Of a DNA stretch of 64,000 nucleotides, positions 11,721-21,850 are shown one piece after another. The position numbers and the translations under genes were made by a program. Source of the stretch: Delphinus delphis (taxonomy: Eukaryota; Chordata; Mammalia; Artiodactyla; Delphinidae). The notes beneath the pieces were generated by a model. It made no database searches. It was not told the DNA's origin and saw only the letters and a program-made list of their open reading frames with translations. The stretch lies in NCBI RefSeq assembly GCF_949987515.2, contig NC_082690.1, positions 105,956,400 to 106,020,399 on the forward strand. The letters run 5' to 3'. Positions within the stretch are counted from its first letter, which is position 1, and the number at the start of each line of letters is the position of its first letter.

Positions 11721-12470
11721 TATTTCGGCCTGTGCATGACGCCAATTTCTGCCACTCTTGATACAAAGTATGTGCACTCCTTAAGATGGCTCTTTTTCTG
11801 ATTCCAACAGCTGTTCAGATGGAGTTCAATGTGCAAGATCAGGTCTAGCCACACATCTTTGGAAGGAAACCGTTCATTTACATACGAAAAGCTGCCCCCG
11901 GGCACGCAGGGGCAGAACCACCCCAAACTCCAACGAGAATTTTGCATTCAGCTCCTATCACTTACAACTAAACACTCCCTCGCCTCAACGATAAGCATTA
12001 TCATCAGCATTAATGTTCTCATTTATGCCACACTCACTAAGAGTCACCTTAAATAATTTGGAAAGGGGGGGGTGATTGCTTGCTGGCATAAAAAAAAAAT
12101 TAAAAGACCAGTGTGTTCGGCCATTTTTTTATTCATTTGGTTTGTGGTTTAGAAAGAAATAAGCATGCTTGAATATCTGGAATGACCAGAAACCGGAAGC
12201 CTGTGTGAGAAAATGGTGTAACAAAATACACTTTTCAAAAGGTTAAACTGATTTTATTTGGTGACTCACAAAGTTAGCAGTTGCCTACTAAAATCTGCCC
12301 TTCAATATTTTAATATCACATGGAGCACAGAGGAAACCGAAAGCAGCTCCGAGTTGGGAATATTAAGTTCTGTATTCAACCTGATTTCTCGAGATTTTTA
12401 ACTCTTGGAGTTAAAAAAGTAAGATCATCTTTGTTCAGTTCGGCTTTAACGCGAGTCAACCACCGATTTA
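11721..12470. other. AT-rich unassigned sequence
   Basis: Lies between two CpG-rich blocks. No repeat or exon was recognised. Confidence 0.35.
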
Positions 12471-12911
12471 CACTATAAAGACACTGATCCACAGCCTTTC
12501 CAAAACGAAAGGAACTGTCTGCTCGCCCCGGGCGATGGGGTTAGGGGCTGCCGGAATAGGGGCCCCGGAGCCCGGGCTGCTCTACCGCCCTGACCGTGCC
12601 GTCCGGGCTCGCAGGCCAAGTTCGCCCAGGCCTGGTCACGTGAAGCGCCCACACCCTCCCACCCCCTGCAAGGCAAGTTCCCCGGCCCGGCGCGACCTTG
12701 GGCAGGCTCTCCTCGCCCACCTGCCCTAGACCGCGCGCCGCATGGGGGGATGGAGGATGCTCGCAAGAGGGGACCCAGGCCTGGCGCCTCCATTCGCATC
12801 CACCTAGGGCGCTTGGACACCGCCTGGAGTCCCAGCGCCAAGGGCGTGTCCCCACGGCGGCGCTGCGGGGGCGGGAGCCTGGAGGGGGTCGGGAGCCTCG
12901 AGGGGGTCTGC

Positions 12912-13480
12912 GGCGCCCTGCTGAGTCCCTAGCTTCCCTCTGGCTCCCGCTTGGGCCGGCCCGCGACCCCGGGACGGCCCCCCAGACCCAATCCACTCTC
13001 GGAGGGGGAGGGGATGGGGCTAGATAAAGGAAGGATCCGCGGCGCCCTGCCATATCCCGAGGGCTCAGCATCCATCCCGCCGTCGCGTCCTTTCCACCGC
13101 CCTACCGCGGATCCCCAGACCCAATCCACTTCGGCGAGGGGAGTGGGATGCTGGCGAAAGGGAACCGGCAGTCCTGGGGTCCCCTGGCCGGGGGCATCCT
13201 GCCAAGTCCGGAGAGTCAAGCGTCCCTGCAGCTCCCATACCGTACCTGCTCGCAAGGCCGACCGATCCTCGGGCAGACCCCGAGACCCAATCAACCCACT
13301 CCTGGGAAGTGACGGTGAGATGGGAAGGGAAAGATAGCCGGTGGCCCTACTGGCCCCAGCCCGGAGGCGTCCTGCTAAGTCCGAAGGGTTGAGCATCCCT
13401 CCCGCAGCCACACCGGACCTGCCCGCATGCGGACTGACACTGACGCGGACGCCCTAGACCCAATCCACTGCGGGGTATGG
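12912..13480. repeat. four-unit diverged tandem repeat, each unit with a CCAAT box
   Basis: Four related units begin with ggc(g/a)(c/t)cctgc at about 12912, 13041, 13193 and 13366. Each carries agacccaatc(c/aa) further in, at 12984, 13117, 13283 and 13456. Unit spacing grows from 129 to 152 to 173 bp. Shared blocks also include (a/g)agtcc(g/c) followed by ga(g/a). All units lie in the CpG island just inside the presumed CPT1A transcript. Confidence 0.75.
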
Positions 13481-13684
13481 GGAGTCCCGCCCCGCTCCGG
13501 TTTCGAGCTCTCTAAGAACCGCTGTCCCTCGGCGCCCCGACACAGGCGGCGGCCCCCCGTCCCCCTCCTCGGCCCGGGCCCTTGCAGTCCCCGTCCGCCC
13601 CTGGCCCTGGGCCCCGCCGCAGCCAGCCCCCGGCTCCCGCCAGCACCGCCCCCCCCGCGGCGCGCGGCCTTAGCCCGGCCTTAC

Positions 13685-13745
13685 CGAGTCGGTGGACAGA
13701 GACGCGGCGACAGCCCCAGCAGCAGCGGCGGCTGAGTGAGCGAGG
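13685..13745 (-). other. CPT1A: probable non-coding first exon of CPT1A
   Basis: Read on the minus strand, a GC-rich leader (ctcactcagccgccgctg...) runs into ...ccgactcg|gtaagg, with the last exon base at 13685 and a near-consensus donor at 13684-13679. The inverted CCAAT box about 70-130 bp upstream suggests a start near 13730-13750, so the 5' limit given is approximate. No initiation codon with a CPT1A-like continuation follows, in keeping with a non-coding exon 1 and a start codon in exon 2 beyond the left edge. CPT1A encodes carnitine O-palmitoyltransferase of the outer mitochondrial membrane, the rate-setting step of long-chain fatty acid import. Confidence 0.55.
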
Positions 13746-13812
13746 CAGCGAGCGAGCGCCGGGCGGGAGGACAGCGGGCGAGGTTGAAGGCACCCGACGC
13801 CGCCCGCGGCCG

Positions 13813-13817
13813 ATTGG
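13813..13817 (-). promoter_or_regulatory. CCAAT box
   Basis: attgg on the plus strand reads CCAAT on the minus strand, in the context cagCCAATcgg, a good NF-Y match. Confidence 0.6.
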
Positions 13818-13884
13818 CTGAGGCGCGAGGGGCTGTGCGGCGACTCCCGGCGCTCGGCGGGCCAAGGGCGGGACCTGGACGAAC

Positions 13885-13910
13885 GGGGCGGGGCATCAGC
13901 AGGGGCGGGG
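13885..13910. promoter_or_regulatory. two GC boxes (SP1-type)
   Basis: GGGGCGGGG occurs at 13885-13893 and again at 13902-13910, upstream of the CCAAT box relative to minus-strand transcription. Confidence 0.55.
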
Positions 13911-13932
13911 CGCCCTGAGGAGCGGGTCGGGC

Positions 13933-14028
13933 GAGGAAACTGAGGCTCGCAGGGGTGCAGGCCCCCTCCGCCTCTGCCAGCTTGATGCCTAGGACGAGAT
14001 TTCTCGCCCTGCGAGCCTCAGTTTCCTC
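13933..14028. repeat. 22-bp perfect inverted repeat with 52-nt spacer
   Basis: The arms at 13933-13954 (gaggaaactgaggctcgc...) and 14007-14028 are exact reverse complements. Each resembles the conserved 'gaggaaactgaggc' block of MIR, so the pair may come from two MIRs in opposite orientation, but exact 22-bp identity is unexpected for elements that old. Confidence 0.85.
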
Positions 14029-14270
14029 ATCTGAAAAATGGGCCAACTCATTAGGGCCATGCCCGTACAAGCGCTTAGCACAGTGACTAGCGCAAGCTCG
14101 CCCTTTATAGGCATTGCCCCGTATAATCCTCACGGCACCCCTATAAATAGCTGATCCTAGCCCGGGTCAGAGGAGGGATCACTAAACTGCCCACAATCAC
14201 ACTAAGAAGGTGGATTCGACATTGGGCCCGGGTCTGATTTCAGAGCCCACACTCCACATTGGACCTTATC
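14029..14270 (+). mobile_element. MIR-type fragments
   Basis: 'cctcatctgaaaaatgggcc', 'aagcgcttagcacagtgac', then 'cctcacggcacccctataaat' and 'cacactaagaaggtgga'. These suggest one reverse and one sense MIR remnant next to each other. Confidence 0.55.
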
Positions 14271-14401
14271 CCAGGAGTGACAGCTGATAGGATCTTGAGG
14301 CAGCGTGGCTCGCGACACCGACACGGTGATGCCTATTCCAGTGACCTTTCTGAGCCCCTCTTCATATAACTGGGATAAAAATTGCTCCCTTGCTGGGCTT
14401 T

Positions 14402-14447
14402 GGTAAGATTTAGTAAACTATTCAGGTAAGATTTAGTAAACTATTCA
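14402..14447 (+). repeat. 23-bp perfect tandem duplication
   Basis: The unit starting ggtaagatttagtaaactat occupies 14402-14424 and repeats exactly at 14425-14447. Confidence 0.95.
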
Positions 14448-16584
14448 GTAGCTGCCACCTGCAGCTACTTCGCGGGGTGGAGGTCCGCGCTTCCCGCGGC
14501 GTGAGCAGCCCCTTCCCTATCTCTGCGGAAAATGCTTCCCAGGCCCCAGCGGGTGGTCCCGCATACAGCAGGTGCTCCGTAAAATAACCAGTTCTATGAA
14601 CAAAGACCGGGCTTTCCTAAAAGTCAGCCGCTCCTCCGGGCGGCGAAACCTCCCTGCTGGCCTCTGTCTTTCCAGATGGGTTTCAAAGAGAAAATGAAAG
14701 TCCTGTCTAGTTCCGCACCCCCTCCGCCCCCAGTGCACTGTTGGCGCACACTCTCCAGGCTGTTTTGAATGAAGTCATAGGATGAGTGCAGTTTGTAACA
14801 CTCCTTTGATTTCACTTGGCTTATGTCGGGGACGGGATCCCCTGTCGAGGCACAGAGATGACCGAGGCTTTCACGGTATGTAACGCGCCCCATGGACACT
14901 TAGGCCCCTTTGCACCGCAGCGGGCACAAATGAAGCTGTGTGGGCCGTCAATGTGCATCTCTGAGCGCCTGCATCTCTCGGTAGATCGCTAGAAGCGAAG
15001 CAGCCAGGTCAAGGGGCACGTGAGACACCTTGGTGACATTTTGGTGCTACTCGCCGAGCTGCCCTCTGGAAAAGCGTCCACCACCCCCCGCCCCTGCCTC
15101 CCCGGTTGTGGAAGTGCGGCCTGGTCTCCAGGAGATCACCACCGCTGGCTGTCAATCCTAAAGTGGGGGGGGGGGTATCTCCCCTTATTTTCATTCGCAT
15201 TTCTTTGAAGTTAGAAGTTGGAGATTTCGTTCCCCTGCTGGCTCCTGTCTGGCCCGCGAGCGATCCCAGGCCCCGAACCCCGAAGATCTCGTGGCCCAAG
15301 AGGGCAGGTGGTCTGGGCCGAGGCACACTTGCCCGAGGCTCGGCTGCACCGCACCTACCCTGGCTCCTCCAGCATCACCTGCGCGCCTCTACCAGCCTGT
15401 GGACCTTCCTGGGTTGTGCCTCCCAAGTTGGACTGTCGCTCTACCCCATATGCCCTTCCCTCCTCTTCCTGGAACCCCAGCTGTCTGCAGGTCCCCGTCC
15501 CAAGGTCACTTCCTCCTTCCCTCCTTGCCCCGTCGTGCGCCCGGTGTCCGTCTGTTCCCAGGGCTCTGTGGCCTTGATGGTGCACCCCTCCCTGCGCGCT
15601 GCCTCAGTGTCACCTGCAGGCCGGGAGGGGCAGGGGCAGGGCCCGCGGTCACCTCCGCTTTCACCTGTGCTCCAGAGGCTGGACTCTCTCCGGGGACGAT
15701 AATGAGCCCACGCCTGCTGGCGACTCCAGCCGAGCGGTGGAGGCCTCATTCCCTTCTTGAGCTCTGTTCCTTGGGACTGCAGCTCCCCGAGGTGGCTATT
15801 AATAAAGAACTGAGGAACTAGGTCCCTGGGGAGCTCCGGCCTGGTTGGATCCTGAGTTCCCTTGGGGCCAAAAATATCCCAGAGTCTGCCTCAGAAAGTA
15901 ATCTTTCTTAAGCTCTGTTTTTTTGAAATTCTTCCCGGATTTGATTGGAACACACTGTAGCAGCCGCCTATTGTGGCCATAAAGAACACTTTTTAAAAAA
16001 AATGCGTGTAATGTTTTTATTATTACTCGGGTATTGAACTAGTCCCTCTTTTTTTCTGATTTCTTTAAAGCAAACCCAGAAATCTTGTCGTTTTGTCCAC
16101 AAGTTCTTGAGTAGGAATCGCTAAAAAAAAGATAAAGGTCCTTTTAAATAAAAAACAGAATGGCAATGCCATTGTCCAACCTAAAATAGAGAAACAATTG
16201 TAATACAAAACTTGTAAAGCCTTCTGGGCCTGTGAAGAGCACAGCTGAGTCCCACCCACCCTTGCCAGCCTCATTTCTTGCTGGCAGCTCCCAGTAGGTT
16301 CTGGTCCAAAAGTGTGTGAGACTTTTTGGAACTCAGTTTCTATTTCCCATAGGAAACAATTTTATAATCGCAGAGTTTTGCACTTCTGAACTTGGACCTT
16401 GAGCCCCATTGGCAGTGAGTAAATAGTAGCAATTCCACATCAGGGAGGTGACAATGTTTGCTCTGCCAGCATCACTGGGATCTGGTGAGGACAAAATGAG
16501 ATAATGCAGATGCAAGCAAAGGACGAAGGCGGCTAGACCATGTGCCAGTGAAAGGACCTCAGAGTGACAACGGATTCTTAATTG
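14448..16584. other. unique sequence, partly GC-rich
   Basis: No gene was recognised. The 15.0-15.8 kb part has plus-strand ORFs of up to about 200 codons in three overlapping frames; none shows a domain or a splice context I can support. After 15.9 kb the sequence is AT-rich and may include decayed L1. Confidence 0.4.
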
Positions 16585-16925
16585 AATGGGCTTGGCCTAT
16601 GACCCAGTAATCCTACTCCTGGGTATGCACCAAAGAGAAATGAGAACCCACGTCCACGCAAAGACTCAGGCAGGAAGGTTTACAGAAGATTTACTCAAGG
16701 TGACAAAAATCCAGAAACAACCCAGATGCCCATCAGCAGTAGAATGGTTAAATAAATCGTGGTTTCTCCATACAGTTTAATAATACACAGCCAGAAAAAA
16801 GAGTAAACTACTGACACACACAAGGTGGATGAATCTTACAGAGCTTATGTTAAGCAAAAGAAAGCCAAACACATACACACAAATAAATATACTGTATTAT
16901 TTCAATAACATAAGTGAGATATATT
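16585..16925 (+). mobile_element. L1 3'-region fragment, left part
   Basis: 'acccagtaatcctactcctg', 'caacccagatgcccatcagc' and 'tggatgaatcttacagagc' are typical of an L1 3' end in sense orientation. It is interrupted at 16926 by a SINE and resumes at 17313. Confidence 0.75.
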
Positions 16926-17312
16926 TTTTTTTCAGTTTTTTTTTCTTTCTGTTCTCTCTGATAGTTTTTATTTATTTATTTATGGCTGTGTTGGGTCTTT
17001 GTTGCTGTGTGCGGGCTTTCTCTAGTTGCAGCGAGCACGGGCTCTGGGGGCTACTCTGCTGCAATGCACGGGCTTCTCATTGCGGTGGCTTCTCTTGTTG
17101 TGGAGCACGGGCTCTAGGAGCGCAGGCTTTGGTAGTTGTGGCACGTGGGCTCAGTAGTTGTGACTCACAGGCTCTAGAGCACAGGCTCAGTAGTTGTGGC
17201 ACAAGGGCTTAGTTGCTCCACAACATGTGGGATCTTCCCAGACCAGGACTCGAACCAGTGTGCCCTGCATCGGCAGGCGGATTCTTAACCACTGTGCCAC
17301 CAGGGAAGTCCC
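16926..17312 (-). mobile_element. CHR long-form SINE inside an L1
   Basis: Reverse-oriented element (tttatttatttatggctgtgttggg... to ...caccagggaagtccc). It is flanked by aagtgagatatatt (16912-16925) and aagtgagacatatt (17313-17326), a 14-bp target duplication with one mismatch. Confidence 0.93.
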
Positions 17313-17460
17313 AAGTGAGACATATTAACAGCGGTGATGGCTATTGACCTAGAAATATACAAAGGAGCCCATGGTGGGGGTGGGGTGGGGGGAGGCGGGG
17401 TGTATGAAAATGCCTTGCTCCACATGCATAAGATTATACACTTGATGGTGTTTTCTCCCA
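17313..17460 (+). mobile_element. L1 3'-region fragment, right part
   Basis: Continuation of 16585-16925 after the SINE, with a G-rich stretch and 'gattatacacttgatggtg'. Confidence 0.6.
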
Positions 17461-17478
17461 GATGTTAGGCCTCAATTT

Positions 17479-17617
17479 CATTTTATTTATTTATTTAATT
17501 TATTTTTTGACCGTGCCTCGCAGCTTGCGGACCTTAGTTCCCCGGCCAGGGATTGAACCTGGGCTCCAGCAGTGAAAGCACCGAGTCCTAACCACTGGAC
17601 CGCCAGCGAATTCCCAT
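17479..17617 (-). mobile_element. CHR-type short SINE
   Basis: Reverse element; 'ccttagttccccggccaggg' and 'ggaccgccagcgaattccc'. The 11-bp target duplication ggcctcaattt is at 17468-17478 and 17618-17628. Confidence 0.92.
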
Positions 17618-17628
17618 GGCCTCAATTT

Positions 17629-18185
17629 TAATAATCAAAACTTAAAACAAGATTTAGAGGTGAGTCGGGCATTGACTGTTGGTGGTAGGGGTGAGGCCAT
17701 CTGGGTGGTCATGAAATGAAGAGGTGATGAAGCTGAGACACTGGGTCACCTGGGGCGACTGCGGAGCTGGGGAGGAGAGAAAGAGTGCGGACAGCTGCCA
17801 GCTCCTCGCTGGTGCAGGGGAGCGGCAGGGAGAGCAGCGGGGAGAGTGTCCGCAGCCAGGGAGGTGGCAGGGCTGTGGGCAGGAGTGGCAAAGGAAACCT
17901 GCGCCCCAGCCCCTCTTCTCCTTCCTGTCCTGTCGCCTCCCCCTCCTCTCCAGGGCGTGGACTCCACTCTCTTTCCTCTGCACCTCACCACACCCAGGGC
18001 CCTGCTGGGGCCCTTTTAGGCACAAGGATGGTGGGCAGAGGTGAGGGTTGCCTTCCCAGGGAGGCATCACAGTGGCCAGGCGTGGACACGCCTGGACCCT
18101 GGGCCAGGTCTGACCCTGGCTGGCTTTGTGGATGCCTCGCTCCCCCATCTGGGCCTCAATTTCTTCACTTAAAAAAAAAAAAAAA
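17629..18185. other. GC-rich unique sequence
   Basis: Overlapping ORFs on both strands with no recognisable product. No exon was supported. Confidence 0.35.
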
Positions 18186-18530
18186 GGGACTTCCCTGGTG
18201 GCGCAGTGGTTAAGAGTCCGCCTGCCAATGCAGGGGACACAGGTTCGAGCCCTGGTCCGGGAAGATCCCACATGCCATGGAGCAACTAAGCCCGTGCGTC
18301 ACAGCTACCGAGCCTGCGCTCTAGAGCCCACGAGCCACAACTACTGAGCCTGCATGCCTAGAGCCCGTGCTCCACAACAAGAGAAGCCACTGCAATGAGA
18401 AGCCCGCAGACCGCAACAAAGAGTAGCCCCCGCTCACCACTACTAGAGAAAGCCTGCGTGCGCAGCAACGAAGACCCAACGCAGCCAAAAATAAATAAAA
18501 TTGTTAAAAATTAATTAATTAAAAGAAAAA
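18186..18530 (+). mobile_element. CHR long-form SINE
   Basis: Complete sense element from gggacttccctggtggcgca to 'cagccaaaaataaataaaat' plus an AT-rich tail. Confidence 0.93.
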
Positions 18531-18571
18531 AACGAGGACGTTGGGCTGGGCCGATAATGAGCAAACTTTTC

Positions 18572-18868
18572 ACCACCTTTGTTTTTAATTGAAGTATAGT
18601 TGATTTATAATGTGTTCATGACTGCTGTACAGCTGAGTGATTTATTTATACACATATGTACATTCTTTTTCATATTCTTTTCCATTATGGTTTATCACAG
18701 GATATTGAATATAGCTCCCTGTGCTGTACAGTAGGACCTTGTTGTTTATCCATTCTATATATAATAGTTTGCATCTGGGAATCCCAAACTCCCAATCCAT
18801 CCCTCCCCCCCCCTCCCCCTTGGCAGCCACAAGTCTGTTCTCTAAGTCTGTCGCCACCATTATTTATC
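18572..18868 (-). mobile_element. L1 3' UTR fragment
   Basis: Reverse-oriented 'attgaagtatagttgattt', 'ctccctgtgctgtacagtag', 'ttgttgtttatccattcta' and a C-rich tract: the cetartiodactyl L1 3' UTR. Confidence 0.88.
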
Positions 18869-18884
18869 TGAAGAAGCAGCAATT

Positions 18885-19120
18885 CTAGTCACTTAGGGGT
18901 GTGAACTCCAAAGTTAGACGGCCTTCAAACCCTGACTCAGCTGCTTCCCAGCTAAGTGACCTCTATGTCCTGTGGTTTCCTCCCCTGGAAAATGGGGAGA
19001 GGAATGGAAGCTGCCTTGGAGGATCCTAATGAAGATTACCTGAGTAGCTGATGGGAAGCCCTTAGGATGTTCCCCAGTACACAGTAGGCGCCATATAAAT
19101 GTTGGCTGTGATTATCCTTC
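18885..19120 (+). mobile_element. MIR SINE
   Basis: Near-complete MIR: 'gactcagctgcttcccagct', 'tcctcccctggaaaatgggg', 'acctgagtagctgatgggaa' and 'cacagtaggcgccatataaa'. Confidence 0.75.
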
Positions 19121-20080
19121 TCCCTCTATGGAGCGCATGTTTTAAAAGCTTTTGTCTATAAACAGCACGTTTAATGACTTATTTCCTCATTTATTAATCA
19201 GAAACATGGGCACAATTGCCATCTTACAATCAGCATGAGATGTATTCATTCCTTCAAGAGATGCTTGCCTCTAAGCGCAGGGATCGCCAAGACCTGCTGG
19301 GCTGCCAGCCAGGGGCAGACGACATGCGCACTTTGATCCATGTAGGTTCGTTTCAGATAAATGTGGAACCTTTCTAAGGCTATTTGGAAAGGTCCGAATA
19401 GCTCAGAGGTCAGCATTATGACCGCCTCAGATCCCAGTCATCTCTGAGGGTCCCACCAGCCAGCCCACCTGGAGAATGTGAGCTCGGGCCAGGACCTGAG
19501 CTCCTTGGTGTGACCAGAGCAGCGTGCTGGGCAAAGAGCAGGCGACACCTCAGCAGATGCTCCTTGAAGCTGGCATCTTGTCTGGCCTGCCTGGACACTG
19601 GGACCCCAGAGATGGGGAAGAGGTGACCAGCCTGCAGCACATTTGAACCGATGCCTGAATATCCAAATAAGCATCGGCAGAAGACTTCTGTGTCGAGATG
19701 CTAATTCTTCCCCTTTGCAGAAGGAGATGAGGAGGTAATACCTTGAGTCGATAGTTTTGAAACTTGGGAGCTGCAGGCAGTCACTGACCCTTTGGAAACC
19801 TGATGACAGCTACAGAAAAACACACACACACGTCAACAGTGGTAAATAATTTCAGTCTTGGACCTTCCGAAGCCCATTTATCAACTCCTGACCCACATAG
19901 ATTAAGAAAAATGTATCCAAAATTTTGAAACAAAGCAAAAGGATGTCTGGAATGTCGTTTCACTGTCTCACCGTCTAACCACCCATCCAAGGATTAGCTC
20001 ATTCTCTAGGGAATTGTGTTTTGACTAAGCCCCAGACTCTTATGAAGTTACATGTAACTGGTAGATGTTTGTCCCACAAA
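19121..20080. other. unassigned sequence
   Basis: No gene or clear repeat was found. Short ORFs near 19.4-19.7 kb have no recognisable content. Confidence 0.35.
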
Positions 20081-20092
20081 AATGCAAGGATT

Positions 20093-20287
20093 AAAATAGA
20101 TAACTAATAAGGACCTACTGTAGAGCACAGGGAACTCTACTCAATACTCTGTAACGGCCTACACAGGAAAAGAACCTAAAAACGAGTGGATATATGTTAT
20201 ACATGTATAACTGATTCACTTTGCTGAAACTAACACATTGTAAATCAGCTATATGCCAATAAAATTTTTTTTAAATAAAGAAAAAGC
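20093..20287 (+). mobile_element. 5'-truncated L1 with 12-bp target duplication
   Basis: Sense L1 3' terminus ('tactgtagagcacagggaac', 'gattcactttgctgaaac', 'tgccaataaaatttttttt'). The target duplication aatgcaaggatt is at 20081-20092 and 20288-20299. Confidence 0.92.
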
Positions 20288-20491
20288 AATGCAAGGATTT
20301 CTTTCAGTTGAAAAAAAGTATTCGCCAAAGTTGTGTTTTTATTGCCATGTAGAATATTAACCAGTTTTGTACCTATTTAGGAAAACCAGATTTTGTCTAC
20401 CCTTCTTGTGCAGGGAAACCCCCAGCTCTTCCCCACTATGTGTTTCTTCCCTGTTTGTTTTCTTCACTGCTCACAGGAAACACTTCACTTC

Positions 20492-20659
20492 CTTTTTCAT
20501 TTTTTTTTGAAAGAATTTTCTTTTTTCAAAATTAAAAAAAAAAGTTTTGGGCCGCGCTGCATGGCATGTGGGATCTTAGTTCCCCGACCAGGGATCGAAT
20601 CCACGTCCTCTGCATTGGAAGCGTGGAGTCTTAACCACTGGACCGCCAGGGAAGTCCCT
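20492..20659 (-). mobile_element. CHR-type short SINE
   Basis: Reverse element with the 13-bp target duplication aacacttcacttc at 20479-20491 and 20660-20672. Confidence 0.95.
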
Positions 20660-20672
20660 AACACTTCACTTC

Positions 20673-21581
20673 TGACAGTTCTGGTCACCCAGTGTGTGGA
20701 TGTTTTCCCCACACCAACAAGCAATTCTCCAACACCACTAGGGTATCCAAGAATCAACTCAAATCTGACACTATCTACCCATTGATAGCATCGGATTTCA
20801 CAGGTTAAGGGCTCAGTCCCACAAGACTGTCCCCTGACTCCAGAGGTCAGTTGCAAGTCCAGGTTATCACCTGTGCTTCTGCCCCCTGCTACGGATCAGA
20901 GGTTCCACCCTTGCGTTTGCTTGCTTTGCTAGAGTGGATCACAGAACTCAGGAAAACACATGTACCAACTCAGTAAAGGATGTGATAAAGGATGCAGATG
21001 AACAGTCAGATGAAGAGACAACAGGGCTCCCCAGTGACCAGCCGCACCTGCCTCTTCCCCAGGTTCCATCCTGTTGGGACCCTCTGCTACATTTCACTGT
21101 TGCCCCATCTCCCCCCTTCCCCCGCCAGAATCCTCTCCTTCTGTAACCCGTGCGTCACCCCTGCCCCACTTCTCCCCTCCCCTGGGACCTGTTCTCAGAT
21201 GCCTTCCTTGGCTGCCTTCTGTCTGGCCCCCACCCCAGGCTAGGTGAGGCTCCCAGCCTCTTGCCTTGGCCCTGCCTCTGCCACTAGCCTTGCTCTCCTG
21301 CGAGCTTCCACCCTGCCACATTGGCACCCCCATTCTGATCCTCCCAAACCCCCAACAGAGGGGCCCTCTCCAAGAGAAATGACTTGACTCATTTGCTTCC
21401 TAGGGCTGTCACCCACCAGGAGGAGAAGTCAAACTTCAGGTGCGAGCAAAGCAGGGCCACAGAGAAAAGAAAAATGGGCGAGGGGTGTTATATTTTCTAT
21501 GTTATAGGAAGCAGCAAATAGCCCTCAAGGGAAGAATGAGAACTTTGATGGATTTTCTTACACTTATTTTAGTATATATCT
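20673..21581. other. unassigned sequence
   Basis: C-rich around 21.0-21.4 kb; no gene, exon or repeat was recognised. Confidence 0.35.
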
Positions 21582-21649
21582 TTTAAATTACACATGAAGA
21601 GGTTACCGTAATCCTTTAAATTACCCATGAAGAGGTTACCGTAATCCTT
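21582..21649 (+). repeat. 33-bp-period tandem duplication
   Basis: tttaaattacacatgaagag... at 21582 recurs 33 bp later; about 35 bp match with one mismatch (cacatg against cccatg). Confidence 0.9.
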
Positions 21650-21699
21650 CTAGCAAGTAGGGCTCTCGAATGATCTGAATCCAGCCCTCTTCTTACCCA

Positions 21700-21850
21700 T
21701 ATTCATTCATTTGTCCATTCATTCATTCATTTGGCAAATACATACTGAGCAACTCAGTAGTGACAGAGCCTTTAGACCAAGGCCTGCCCTCAGGAGTCCA
21801 CACTCTGGTGGGAGAGGCAGGCGAGAAACAAATACTCTCTCATGTGAAAA
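21700..21850 (+). mobile_element. L2 3'-end fragment
   Basis: 'attcattcatttggcaaata', then 'catactgagcaactcagtag' and 'aggagtccacactctggtgg', which follow the LINE-2 3' consensus order. Confidence 0.65.

Larger units (their letters stand above)
12471..13920 (-). promoter_or_regulatory. CPT1A: CpG island, probable CPT1A promoter region
   Basis: CpG-dense DNA about 1.4 kb long. The right end has promoter hallmarks for a minus-strand gene: two GGGGCGGGG boxes (13885-13893 and 13902-13910), an inverted CCAAT box (attgg at 13813-13817) and a GC-rich leader ending at a strong donor (13685). CPT1A is the minus-strand gene next to MRPL21 at human 11q13.3, so the assignment rests on synteny plus architecture. 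The left part would be the start of intron 1 and carries a tandem repeat. There is no TATA box, as expected of a CpG-island promoter. Confidence 0.65.

Noticed and set aside
1..13000. Search for the first coding exon of CPT1A on the minus strand
   Set aside because: No frame encodes the conserved CPT1A N-terminus; it is presumably beyond the left edge, so no CPT1A CDS is called.
12541..13411. Minus-strand ORFs of 160-176 codons with a repeated VDWVWG motif
   Set aside because: The repeated peptide is the translation of the CCAAT tandem repeat, not a protein repeat; it lies in the CpG island and presumed intron.
15106..15821. Plus-strand ORFs of 176-198 codons at 15.1-15.8 kb
   Set aside because: Three overlapping frames are open at once, none has recognisable content, and no splice sites or promoter support them.
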